A stretch of 60,014 nt of DNA from Candidatus Magasanikiibacteriota bacterium (lineage in GTDB: Bacteria > Patescibacteriota > Patescibacteriia > Magasanikbacterales > 2-02-FULL-50-9b): positions 1 through 60,014 of the forward strand of contig CALRDW010000001.1 in the NCBI GenBank assembly GCA_943355025.1. The letters are read 5' to 3'. Below, in pieces: positions 14,226-21,396 of the stretch. Below the pieces are notes generated by a model that did not search any database, was not told where the DNA came from, and was given only the letters and a program-made list of their open reading frames with translations. Positions within the stretch are counted from its first letter, which is position 1. Each line of letters starts with the position of its first letter. The position numbers were made by a program, and so were the translations under genes.

Positions 14226-16169
14226 ATGTTTGGCGAAAAAACTTTTTTCGGTGCACCGAAAACTCCAGAACAACTTGATACACAACTACAAAGTGTTCAG
14301 AAACAGTTAGGTCATGAGCCAGAGGTATCTCTGGTGCCTGCGTCTGTTGAGCGTGAAAAAATTTTACAGATGCCCGTGATCGAGTTGCAGGAAAAATACA
14401 CTCGTCGTTTTCAGGCGTATTTTGAATTACTGCGCCAAGAAAATAACCCTGATTTTGTAAGTCGAGATAAATTGACAGCAGATTTTAAAAAATGGTTGAT
14501 TGCGCTCAATTCGTTGGATGTGTATGTTAAAAAACATCATGCTGGAGTTGACGTCACACTCCGTGGCAAGCAGATCGATGTTTTCGATGATCTACACAAT
14601 TTTTTGGAAGCAGGTGGTACAGCTGGATATATAAAATTGCCGACAGGTGTTGGTAAAACGGTTCTGTTTACGGAATTGATCGAGGCGTTGGATTTAAAAA
14701 CGCTGATTGTTGTGCCGACAAATATTTTAATTGATCAGACGGTTGATAAAGCAGAGCAATTTGCGCCGGATATTGAGGTCGGTGTTATTAATCGGACGGC
14801 AAAACAGTATTATAGAAAAGTGACGGTTACGACGTATGCATCACTTGCGCGTCAGGTTGCGCAGGGGCTTATCAAGCCGGAGGAGTTTGAGTGTTTAATT
14901 TTGGATGAAGCGCACGAGGCGCTCAGCGACGCGCGTCAAAAATTAGTGCGAAAGTTTTCAAATGCCGCGAAGATTGGTTTCACCGCGACGCCTACGTTTT
15001 CCGCGGAAAAACAGCTCAGTGATTTATTGCCAACGTGCATTCATTCAATGGAAACACGCGAGGCAGTTGAGAAAGGTTTGCTCTGTTCAGTATCTGCTGT
15101 GGTTGCGAAAACGTCCGTGAATTTATCTAAAGTTCCGAAAAATGCCATGGGAGATTATAGCGAATCTGAGCTCGCATATGCAGTGAATATAGCAAGTCGA
15201 AATAAGGCTGCAGCGCTCCTTTATAAAGAAGTATTTAGCGGTGAGCAAGCTATTGTGTTTTGCGTAGGTATAACGCATGCGCGCGAGGTTGCGCGAGTGT
15301 TTCGCGAGGAAGGTGTTGCTGCTGCATTCATCAGTGGCGAAACCACGAAAGACGAGCGGATTCGGCTGCTCGCAGAGTTTAATCGTGGTGAAATAAAAGT
15401 TTTGTGTAATGCGGATTTATTAACTCGCGGTTTTGATGAGCCGCGAGCAAGTGTATGTTTGAATTTGCGGCCAACATTGTCTTTAGTTATGGCTGAACAA
15501 CGCGGTGGACGTGTGCTCCGATTGGATCCTGATCGACCTGACAAGCACGCGACAGTTGTTGATTTTGTTGATCAATCTGACAGTATTGATGAGTTGCAGG
15601 CAACTGGCCAGGTATTGTTTGCGAAAATCTTGGGCGGTGCGTTTGTTGTGGCCGCTGCGAGCGGTGGGAGGTCTTGGGATTCTGGCGGCCGGCCGGGGCA
15701 TGGAGGTGGGTTTGTTGTTAAAAAACCAAATATTTACATACCAGGGCTTGAGGTATTTTTTGATACTGAAGAAGTGCTCCGTATTGTCGGAAAGGTTGAA
15801 GAAGTCAAAATAGAGAAGAGCCGACTTATTTTGGATTTGGAGGACTTGAAGAAACTGGTGCGACTTGCCAAAGTACAGAGCCAAGTAGAATATTTAGAAA
15901 AACGAGTCAATAATCCAAGTTGGCCACATAGTCCGGATCGATTAGAAGGCTGGGTCAACTGGAATGATTTTTTGGGAAAAACGAGTGTTGAGACGATTAG
16001 TGAATTAGCGGTTCTGCAGCTTGCTGTGCGTGTGGCACACGTTCGAAACAGGTTTGAATATGAGGCGCAGCGGGAAACTCATCCTGCGTGGCCCGGTCGG
16101 CCGGATTATTTGGCCGGTTGGACGAATTGGTTCGATTTTTTGGGAAAAAAGAAGCGTGATCGGCGATAG
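14226..16169 (+). CDS. SF2 DEAH-box helicase with C-terminal W-rich repeats
   Basis: A 647-residue protein. An N-terminal helical region (1-115) precedes a RecA-like core with motif I LPTGVGKT, motif II DEAH (LDEAHEAL), motif III FTATPT and motif VI QRGGRVLR, so ATP-dependent nucleic-acid translocation is expected. A glycine-rich linker (GGRSWDSGGRPGHGGG) follows the core. The tail holds two tandem units sharing the pattern P.WP..PD.L.GW.NW.DFLGK (about 560-590 and 615-645). These resemble the short W/FLG repeats attached to some phage integrases and helicases. It lacks restriction or methylase partners here, so a repair or defence role is open. Confidence 0.85.
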   Translation: MFGEKTFFGAPKTPEQLDTQLQSVQKQLGHEPEVSLVPASVEREKILQMPVIELQEKYTRRFQAYFELLRQENNPDFVSRDKLTADFKKWLIALNSLDVYVKKHHAGVDVTLRGKQIDVFDDLHNFLEAGGTAGYIKLPTGVGKTVLFTELIEALDLKTLIVVPTNILIDQTVDKAEQFAPDIEVGVINRTAKQYYRKVTVTTYASLARQVAQGLIKPEEFECLILDEAHEALSDARQKLVRKFSNAAKIGFTATPTFSAEKQLSDLLPTCIHSMETREAVEKGLLCSVSAVVAKTSVNLSKVPKNAMGDYSESELAYAVNIASRNKAAALLYKEVFSGEQAIVFCVGITHAREVARVFREEGVAAAFISGETTKDERIRLLAEFNRGEIKVLCNADLLTRGFDEPRASVCLNLRPTLSLVMAEQRGGRVLRLDPDRPDKHATVVDFVDQSDSIDELQATGQVLFAKILGGAFVVAAASGGRSWDSGGRPGHGGGFVVKKPNIYIPGLEVFFDTEEVLRIVGKVEEVKIEKSRLILDLEDLKKLVRLAKVQSQVEYLEKRVNNPSWPHSPDRLEGWVNWNDFLGKTSVETISELAVLQLAVRVAHVRNRFEYEAQRETHPAWPGRPDYLAGWTNWFDFLGKKKRDRR

Positions 16170-16212
16170 AAATCACGGTGGAATGCTAGGCTTGTCGCTA
16201 CCACCTAATTGG

Positions 16213-16247
16213 CTGCTTCGCAGTTTTATGCGAGGCGGTTATTTTTT
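16213..16247 (+). terminator. Terminator of the helicase gene
   Basis: A 10-bp stem CTGCTTCGCA/TGCGAGGCGG (three G-T pairs) with a 6-nt loop and a T-rich tail. Confidence 0.8.
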
Positions 16248-16337
16248 ACTGACAATGTATTTTTGCATAAAAATGCTAAATAACCTAAAATAAATTTATA
16301 GAGCTATTTGGAATTACAGCATCAATTAGAAAAAACT

Positions 16338-16805
16338 ATGGCTAAATATAAACACACTCAAATTGGCTACTTGATGCTGGTCATCACGCTGGCCGTGCTG
16401 GCGCTTTTCGTATGGGTTCATATTACGGTCGCGGTCGAGCCTCCTTCGATTGATTCCGGTTCAAACTTTCTCGTTACTGCTGTAATGGCGCTAATTTTGC
16501 TTATCATTGGATCGTTTGTAACGCTCGCAACATCCATTGATGAAAAATTTCTTCAGATCAAATTTGGATATGGAATTTTCGCCAAAAAGTTTCCACTTAA
16601 TCAAATTGCTTCAGTCCAGTCAGTCAAAAATCATTGGTACTACGGATGGGGAGTGAAAGTTTGGTTCTGGCCGTATATGTGGGTTTACGGTGTTTCCGGT
16701 TTTGATGCGGTTGAAATAATCCTGAGAAACGGAAAAATTTATCGTATTGGGACAGATGCGCCGAACGAATTAGAAGCTGCAATTAAGCAAGCCATAAATA
16801 TCTAA
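16338..16805 (+). CDS. Membrane protein with bacterial PH-like domain
   Basis: A 155-residue protein with two N-terminal membrane helices (about 10-30 and 45-68). A bacterial pleckstrin-homology-like beta-barrel follows: DEKFLQIKFGYGIFAKKFPL, IASVQSVKNHWYYGWG, VEIILRNGKIYRIGTD, then a C-terminal amphipathic helix. Such proteins are small envelope components of unclear function. ATG 16338 is chosen because it begins the natural MAKYKH N-terminus; the longer frame has no support. Confidence 0.65.
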   Translation: MAKYKHTQIGYLMLVITLAVLALFVWVHITVAVEPPSIDSGSNFLVTAVMALILLIIGSFVTLATSIDEKFLQIKFGYGIFAKKFPLNQIASVQSVKNHWYYGWGVKVWFWPYMWVYGVSGFDAVEIILRNGKIYRIGTDAPNELEAAIKQAINI

Positions 16806-16822
16806 AAAGATTTTTCACGGGT

Positions 16823-17050
16823 ATGGTGCATAAACTCCCAGAGGATTTACGAAAAGCAATTGATTCACTTCCTGCGGCGCGAGCAGTGTGGGACGACATC
16901 ACGCCGCTTGCGCGCAATGAGTGGATTTGTTGGGTAACGTCCGGCAAAAAAGTCGAGACGCGGAGTATTCGAATCGAAAAAGCGCTCTCGAAGCTGAAAG
17001 GCGGAATGCGACGGCCGTGTTGTTGGGCTGGGTGCACACACCGTTCTTAG
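16823..17050 (+). CDS. YdeI/OmpD-associated domain protein
   Basis: This 75-residue protein (LPEDLRKAIDSLPAARAVWDDI...EWICWVTSGKKVETRSIRIEKAL...RRPCCWAGC) matches the small YdeI/OmpD-associated domain in full. The family is soluble and of poorly defined function, sometimes annotated as bacteriocin protection. The ending RRPCCWAGCTHR is typical, so the gene looks intact. It lies 17 bp after the PH-domain gene, probably in one unit. Confidence 0.75.
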   Translation: MVHKLPEDLRKAIDSLPAARAVWDDITPLARNEWICWVTSGKKVETRSIRIEKALSKLKGGMRRPCCWAGCTHRS

Positions 17051-17061
17051 ATTATATTTTT

Positions 17062-17328
17062 ATGAAGGACAAAATCATTTTTTCTGAAACGCTCTCTGGT
17101 TTGACGCCAAAAAAATTAGAAGGATTTTTTGTTGGTTGGCCAAAAAAACCATCATCAAAAACACTTCTGACATTGCTCAGAAAAAGTGATTATCGAATTA
17201 TAGCTCGGAATAGTAATGGGCGCGTGGTAGGTTTTATTACTGCAATTAGCGATAGCACGCTTGCCGCGAAGAGAACGAAAAAGTCTCCCTTTCGGAGAGG
17301 CTCATTCATGGCGGGGCGTAGTGGATGA
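17062..17328 (+). pseudogene. Truncated GNAT acetyltransferase
   Basis: Residues 1-60 (LEGFFVGWPKKPSSKTLLTLL, SDYRIIARNSNGRVVGFITAISD) match the N-terminal half of a GNAT-fold acetyltransferase. The protein then departs into a basic tail (KRTKKSPFRRGSFMAGRSG). The acetyl-CoA loop (Q/RxxGxG/A) and the rest of the fold are missing, and I could not find them in the other frames downstream. A small hairpin (TCTCC/GGAGA) sits at the break. It is probably a decayed gene truncated by deletion next to the toxin-antitoxin pair. Confidence 0.65.
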
Positions 17329-17369
17329 AGTTGGGAGGTGTTTTCGAACTGGTCAGCATGTCCAGTTTA

Positions 17370-17378
17370 TGCTATAAT
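17370..17378 (+). promoter_or_regulatory. Extended -10 promoter of the toxin-antitoxin pair
   Basis: TGC-TATAAT ends 6 nt before the ATG at 17385. The predicted transcription start coincides with the start codon, giving a leaderless mRNA. Confidence 0.7.
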
Positions 17379-17384
17379 CGCTTC

Positions 17385-17624
17385 ATGTTAACAGCAATAC
17401 GCGTGCCAAAATCAATTATTCCAGTGCTTTGGGACGTGCCGAATCCTGCGAAAATTGATATCAAAAAATATCAAAATTTTATTATTGCGCGCGTTGCAGA
17501 AAAGGGTGGATGGACGGATGTACAATGGCTCAAAAAAACGTATGGCGTTGCAGCGATTCGTCGCGTGGTTGCTCGCAGTAAAAATGTTGGGAAGAAAACT
17601 AAGAATTTTTGGAAGATTGTATGA
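17385..17624 (+). CDS. Antitoxin-like protein (DUF6922-type), partner of AbiEii
   Basis: A 79-residue protein with LWDVPNPAKIDIKKYQNFIIARVAEKG followed by WTDVQWLKKTYG and RRVVARSKNVGKKTKNFWKI. It matches the short helical proteins that precede AbiEii-type nucleotidyltransferases. In such pairs it is the presumed antitoxin or regulator. ATG 17385 fits the leaderless promoter; a start at 17325 would lie upstream of it. The stop codon overlaps the toxin start (ATGA), implying translational coupling. Confidence 0.75.
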   Translation: MLTAIRVPKSIIPVLWDVPNPAKIDIKKYQNFIIARVAEKGGWTDVQWLKKTYGVAAIRRVVARSKNVGKKTKNFWKIV

Positions 17625-18244
17625 TGCATGAAACTGCATTAAATTCGGCGACAAGAAGTGTATTTGAGAAATTACGACACGCTTCATTTTTGAAAAAATT
17701 TTATTTAGCAGGTGGCACCGCGCTTGCGTTGCAGTATGGTCATCGTGAGTCAGTGGACTTAGATTTTTTTTGTGCGAAGCCGTTTAAAACAGAAACGCTC
17801 ATTGCTGCAATTTCAAAGCTGGGAAAATTTAAGTTGGTGAATGAAGAAGAAAATACTGTTGATGGCGTGCTCGACGGAGTTAAGGTGAGTTTTTTTACAT
17901 ATCCATATAAACTATTGCGCAAGACAAAAATGTTTGAAGGTGTTGCTGTTGCCAGCGTTGTAGATATTGCGTGCATGAAAATCAATGCGATCGCAGGGCG
18001 CAATGCACGTAAGGATTTTGTGGATCTGTATTTTATTTTGGATCATGAAGGATGGCGCGTTGAAGATGTGCTGCATCTGTGCAATAAAAAATTTGGTGCA
18101 GGTGCACGGGATCCTTATCATATTTTGAAAGCGTTGGTGTTTTTTGAAGAGGCTGATGGGCAGCCAGAGGTGGCGAGTAAACCTATTGTCAAATGGATAA
18201 GGGTGAAGAAATTTTTTGTGAATGAGGTTGAGGGAATACAGTAA
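17621..18244 (+). CDS. AbiEii/AbiGii-type nucleotidyltransferase toxin
   Basis: A 207-residue protein. The nucleotidyltransferase-fold signature AGGTALALQ...HRESVDLDFF (residues about 28-48) carries the paired acidic metal ligands (DLD). Later motifs KVSFFTYPY, ASVVDIACMKINAIAGR and KDFVDLYFIL complete the usual AbiEii set. Family knowledge: these enzymes transfer nucleotides, often to tRNA ends, in abortive-infection or type IV toxin-antitoxin systems. The ATGA overlap with the upstream gene fixes the start at 17621. A mobile or defence function is likely. Confidence 0.85.
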   Translation: MMHETALNSATRSVFEKLRHASFLKKFYLAGGTALALQYGHRESVDLDFFCAKPFKTETLIAAISKLGKFKLVNEEENTVDGVLDGVKVSFFTYPYKLLRKTKMFEGVAVASVVDIACMKINAIAGRNARKDFVDLYFILDHEGWRVEDVLHLCNKKFGAGARDPYHILKALVFFEEADGQPEVASKPIVKWIRVKKFFVNEVEGIQ

Positions 18245-18325
18245 TGTGAAGGATATTTTTTAGCGTAGTTTTGGGGAAAAATATTATTTTTTTGCTTAAA
18301 TTAGCTAAATAATGCTAAATTAGGG

Positions 18326-18354
18326 TTGACAGAGTCAGCTTTTTGTGTTATAGT
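18326..18354 (+). promoter_or_regulatory. Cassette F promoter, TTGACA-17-TATAGT
   Basis: Perfect boxes at 18326-18331 and 18349-18354. The sequence TTAGCTAAATA lies 15-25 nt upstream and also occurs upstream of the cassette C promoter (around 11886-11897). The leader begins with CCAG/CTGG pairing. Confidence 0.85.
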
Positions 18355-18426
18355 GCTTGGTTCCAGCAAAAAGTTTGGTTCTGGACATTGAAATTTCGAT
18401 CATTAAAACTTGTAAGGAGATATATC

Positions 18427-18975
18427 ATGGAACTCAAACGTAAAGTTATAGGTCTCTTCGTCGATGGCGTTTTGTTTGATGGATTTGAAAAGGGGTTCGA
18501 CAAAAATGCCAATAAGTTATTTGCAGGTAAGTACGATTACGTGCAAATGTTACCAGGAGCGTTGGATTCTGTGAAACTTCTTATTGAGAAAGGGTGGGAG
18601 GTCCATTTGCTTGTTTGTACTTTTAAGCGCGATCTGCCATATTGGCGGGCAGTTACGAAATGGGCAAAGCACAATGGATTTTTTGGTGAAGGCTTGCTTA
18701 AGCCGAAACAGATTCACTGTATGACCTATGCAGCCTTGCCGCGTTATGCAAAGCGCCTCAAATTCATCAAGGTGTACATGACATTTCCTGAACAGCACTA
18801 TTGTTTCACACTCCACGGCTTCTCTCAGATTCCCAGCCATCCTTTTGGTCAAATTAGTCCAGCTGGATGTCTCAAAGACCATGTTGCGTTTCAAAAGATG
18901 GTGTATAGCAATGAGGATTTTGAAGCTAGGGCAGCTCTTGTTGATGGCGACAAGTTTTGGGATGAAGCTGTCTAG
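18427..18975 (+). CDS. HAD-like protein with degenerate motif I, cassette F
   Basis: A 182-residue soluble protein. The N-terminus VIGLFVDGVLFDGF aligns with the HAD motif DxDGVL, but the nucleophilic first Asp is Phe. A motif II-like Thr (VHLLVCTFK) and the preceding helix PGALDSVKLLIEKGW resemble 5'(3')-deoxyribonucleotidase-type HAD proteins. Without the nucleophile, phosphatase activity is unlikely, so a binding role is possible. AAGGAG is 7 nt before the ATG. It is a single-gene unit with its own promoter and terminator. Fold assignment is tentative. Confidence 0.6.
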   Translation: MELKRKVIGLFVDGVLFDGFEKGFDKNANKLFAGKYDYVQMLPGALDSVKLLIEKGWEVHLLVCTFKRDLPYWRAVTKWAKHNGFFGEGLLKPKQIHCMTYAALPRYAKRLKFIKVYMTFPEQHYCFTLHGFSQIPSHPFGQISPAGCLKDHVAFQKMVYSNEDFEARAALVDGDKFWDEAV

Positions 18976-19031
18976 GGCTAAGGGCATATCTAGAATCTAA
19001 GTTCTGAACAGCAACTCTAAACGTTATGTAA

Positions 19032-19080
19032 GACCCCATGATTACATCTGAACAGATGTGGTCGCGGGGTCATTTTTTTT
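19032..19080 (+). terminator. Cassette F terminator
   Basis: GACCCC/GGGGTC outer pairs and an ACATCT/AGATGT inner stem, then eight T residues. Its 3' arm (19056-19071) repeats 16 nt of the cassette B terminator. Confidence 0.9.
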
Positions 19081-19102
19081 ATCAAAACTTTTTTCGGAAC
19101 TC

Positions 19103-19285
19103 TCCGGTTCGCAAAAGATGCGAGCCGGCCCGGGCAGTCGGAATGTCCGCTGGACATTCCTTGGTTCCTGGGCCTGCGCACGCTCGGCCCGCCTTTGGCC
19201 CCTTCGAGTCCCTTCCAGTCCGCGTCCAAAGAAAAAACCACCCTTGCGGGTGGATTTTTTCATGGCGGACTGGAAGGGACTCGAA
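19103..19285. repeat. Hairpin-rich segment with an inverted copy of the tRNA-Asp 3' end
   Basis: Three hairpin zones precede the tRNA: a 10-bp stem CCGGTTCGCA/TGCGAGCCGG; an outer GGCCCGGG/CCTGGGCC pair enclosing GGAATGTCC/GGACATTCC; and a GGCC/GGCC pair. Then 19203-19223 is a perfect 21-bp inverted copy of 19265-19285, the T-loop and acceptor 3' strand of tRNA-Asp. The tRNA terminator lies in the loop between them. No protein is supported. Confidence 0.75.
19232..19260 (-). terminator. Terminator of tRNA-Asp
   Basis: CCACCC/GGGTGG with a 4-nt loop is flanked by A6 and T6, directly 3' of tRNA-Asp on the minus strand. Confidence 0.85.
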
Positions 19286-19339
19286 CCCTCGACCTTCCGC
19301 GTGACAGGCGGACGTTCTAACCAGCTGAACTACCAGTCC
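19263..19339 (-). tRNA. tRNA-Asp (GTC)
   Basis: A complete cloverleaf on the minus strand: acceptor GGACTGG/CCAGTCC, anticodon loop CTGTCAC (GTC) between TCCGC and GCGGA, T-loop TTCGAGT, discriminator G and an encoded CCA. Partial copies of both ends occur nearby (19203-19223 inverted, 19409-19421 direct). Confidence 0.97.
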
Positions 19340-19348
19340 AAGTGAGGC

Positions 19349-19421
19349 TGACAATGAGTGTTTACACTCGATTGTCATGCCGAGCGCGGACGCCGTAGTT
19401 ACGAATGTAACTACCAGTCCA
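19349..19421. repeat. Hairpins and direct copy of the tRNA-Asp 5' end
   Basis: A stem of about 13 bp (TGACAAT-GAGTGT with ACACTC-ATTGTCA, one bulge; 19349-19377) is followed by a perfect 8-bp hairpin GTAGTTAC/GTAACTAC (19395-19414). The 3' arm of the second runs into AACTACCAGTCCA (19409-19421), a 13-nt direct repeat of 19328-19340, the 5' end of tRNA-Asp. Confidence 0.7.
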
Positions 19422-19491
19422 GCGCGGTACTACGTAAATTTTTTTTGCACCGCGTGTTCAGTTTGTCATGCTGAGAACGCTCAAAAGGCCT

Positions 19492-19848
19492 TTACGCCTT
19501 TACAACCTGCACTTTTTTAACAATGCCTTCAAATACCTTTGGGTATTTCTGTGCGAGTTCTGCCAAAACCTTACGATTCAACGTGATGTTTGCTTTTTTC
19601 AAAGCATCCATGAAGCGTGAATAGGTCATACCGTACTGGCGAACAGCTGCGTTGATCGAAATGTGCCAAGCTGCGCGGAACACAGCTTTCTTTTTGCGGC
19701 GAGCCTGCATGGAGTTGACGCCAGAGTGAAGAATGGCTTCCTTTGCCATTTTTACACGGTTCTTGCGACCCCACATGAAGCCTTTTGTATTTTTGAGCAG
19801 TTTTGTGCGCTTTCGTGCGCGAACTGTTCCTCGTTTAACGCGTGGCAT
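19492..19848 (-). CDS. rplT: 50S ribosomal protein L20
   Basis: This 118-residue protein of full family length begins MPRVKRGTVRARKRTKLL. The conserved basic N-terminus and the C-terminal globular part (MTYSRFMDALKKANITLNRK) are intact. bL20 binds 23S rRNA early in large-subunit assembly and often represses its own operon. It is third in the infC-rpmI-rplT order on the minus strand, 11 bp after rpmI. No obvious terminator directly follows, although a CGCGGT/ACCGCG hairpin lies at about 19425-19456. Confidence 0.97.
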   Translation of the reverse strand: MPRVKRGTVRARKRTKLLKNTKGFMWGRKNRVKMAKEAILHSGVNSMQARRKKKAVFRAAWHISINAAVRQYGMTYSRFMDALKKANITLNRKVLAELAQKYPKVFEGIVKKVQVVKA

Positions 19849-19859
19849 ATATCAAACAA

Positions 19860-20054
19860 TTAATTCTGGATTGAGTTCACAATCAACTTGGTGTGTGTAC
19901 CAGCAAGTGATTTATCGGTGCGTTTCTTGCGGGTGGTGTTACCGCTTTCACGGCCATTAAAATGGTCCTGGCCTGCTGCACGGTGAATAACCTTCCCTGT
20001 ACGTGTTACGCGGAAGCGCTTTGCAATCATTTTTTTCGTTTTCATCTTACCCAT
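19860..20054 (-). CDS. rpmI: 50S ribosomal protein L35
   Basis: A 64-residue basic protein (MGKMKTKKMIAKRFRVTRTGKV...GQDHFNGRESGNTTRKKR) with the bL35 pattern. It is part of the large ribosomal subunit. I start it at ATG 20054; an in-frame start three codons upstream adds only MQT. It sits between infC and rplT in the classical order. Confidence 0.95.
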   Translation of the reverse strand: MGKMKTKKMIAKRFRVTRTGKVIHRAAGQDHFNGRESGNTTRKKRTDKSLAGTHTKLIVNSIQN

Positions 20055-20115
20055 AGTCTGCAAAATAAGTGACAGGAGTATATCAGTAAACCCGCACCGC
20101 CGTCAAGCTGGCACC

Positions 20116-20664
20116 CTATATCTTGGTGAGCAGGGCAATAATCTTGTTTTCTTGCTTGGTTGGGGCCTGTTCGATTCTGAGAGGCACGGCTGTTTTGAGC
20201 TCAATAATAAAGGCATTCACAACCTTAAACGCGTTTTCAACGAACTGTCGCTCGCGACCGCGCAAAATGAGCTCTACCTTAACCTTGTTGCCATCCTCAA
20301 AAAAGCCTTTGGCCTGGTTGAGTCTGAGCTCCTTATCATGTTCACCAATACGGAGCGACAAACGAACACCCTTAACTTCGGTTTCCTTTTGCTTCTTTTT
20401 TTGGATGCGCTCCTCCTTATCTTTTTGATATTTAAATTGACCGTATTCCGTAATTTTTACAACCGGTGGCAATGCTTCCGGATTGATTTCAATGAGATCA
20501 AGCCCTCGTTCGTCCGCGAGTTTGAGCGCGTCCGCGATTGACATAACTCCGACATGCGCGCCAGCATCATCAATAACACGCACCTCTTCGGCACGAATCA
20601 TTTCGTTGAAGCGAATTTTGATTTTTGCTACCTCTGGTTTAAATCGTTTTCGGGCAATACGCAT
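20116..20664 (-). CDS. infC: Translation initiation factor IF-3
   Basis: A 182-residue protein from ATG 20664. The N-domain (IRFNEMIRAEEVRVIDDAGAH, GVMSIADALKLADERGLDL) and C-domain (KEVKGVRLSLRIGEHD-like, KVKVELILRGRE) are complete. IF-3 binds the 30S subunit and proofreads start codons. It starts with ATG, not the ATU/AUA codons used for autoregulation in enterics. A TATACT box (20676-20681, minus strand) ends 11 nt before the ATG, so the leader is only about 5 nt. The longer frame to 20754 runs through the promoter. Confidence 0.95.
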   Translation of the reverse strand: MRIARKRFKPEVAKIKIRFNEMIRAEEVRVIDDAGAHVGVMSIADALKLADERGLDLIEINPEALPPVVKITEYGQFKYQKDKEERIQKKKQKETEVKGVRLSLRIGEHDKELRLNQAKGFFEDGNKVKVELILRGRERQFVENAFKVVNAFIIELKTAVPLRIEQAPTKQENKIIALLTKI

Positions 20665-20675
20665 ATGTGTGGCTG

Positions 20676-20681
20676 AGTATA
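20676..20681 (-). promoter_or_regulatory. -10 box of infC-rpmI-rplT
   Basis: TATACT on the minus strand with a start expected 5-6 nt before the infC ATG. No -35 box is recognised. Confidence 0.55.
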
Positions 20682-20752
20682 GCGAATAGCGGGCGATTGC
20701 GCAAGGGTGCCTCCGCTTGCATGGCGTCCCGCGTGCTGCTAAACTACTGTCC

Positions 20753-21391
20753 ATGTTTGATCTTGTTTCTATTATTAAAGCAGGTGGCTATTTTGCGGTC
20801 TTCGGAATTATATTTGCGGAGTCTGGTCTTTTGATTGGGTTTTTTCTTCCCGGTGACAGCTTACTATTTACCGCTGGATTTTTATCATCGCAGGGCTACC
20901 TTGACATTCGTATTCTTGCACCGCTGTGTTTTATTGCAGCGCTTTCTGGCGATTCGTTTGGCTATGCAATTGGCAAACGGCTTGGCCCAAAAATTTTTAC
21001 ACGCGAAGACTCGCTTATTTTTAATAAAAATCACGTCGCACGCGCACAAGCCTTTTATGAACGTCACGGTGGAAAAGCGATCACTCTCGCCCGATTTACA
21101 CCCGTTATCCGCACGTTTGCACCGATTGTTGCGGGCGTTGGTAAGATGCGATATTCAGCTTTTTTATTTTACAACACACTCGGCGCGCTTATCTGGGCTG
21201 TTGGCGTCAGTCTCGCTGGTTATTTCCTCGGCAACCGCTTTCCGGGAATCGATCATTATTTGTTACCCATAATTTTGGTCATAATGCTTACGTCAATCAT
21301 GCCGGGCATTATTCACATTGTGCGTGACGGAGCAGACCGTGCAAAAATAAAAGCGGGGATCAAAAAAATATTTTCAGGTAAGGAAAAATAA
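20753..21391 (+). CDS. DedA-family membrane protein
   Basis: A 212-residue protein with 5-6 membrane helices. DedA signatures are present: the re-entrant segment [23 protein letters not shown], then [16 protein letters not shown] and the second re-entrant [18 protein letters not shown]. DedA/VTT proteins move polyprenyl or glycerophospholipids across the membrane, for example undecaprenyl phosphate recycling. A TGC-TAAACT box ends 7 nt before ATG 20753, predicting a leaderless mRNA. It is followed 5 bp later by the UDP-xylose synthase gene. Confidence 0.85.
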   Translation: MFDLVSIIKAGGYFAVFGIIFAESGLLIGFFLPGDSLLFTAGFLSSQGYLDIRILAPLCFIAALSGDSFGYAIGKRLGPKIFTREDSLIFNKNHVARAQAFYERHGGKAITLARFTPVIRTFAPIVAGVGKMRYSAFLFYNTLGALIWAVGVSLAGYFLGNRFPGIDHYLLPIILVIMLTSIMPGIIHIVRDGADRAKIKAGIKKIFSGKEK

Positions 21392-21396
21392 TTTGT

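Noticed and set aside
15505-15813. Alternative-frame ORFs inside the helicase gene
   Set aside because: They are shadows of the real frame, with no start signals and no protein-like pattern.
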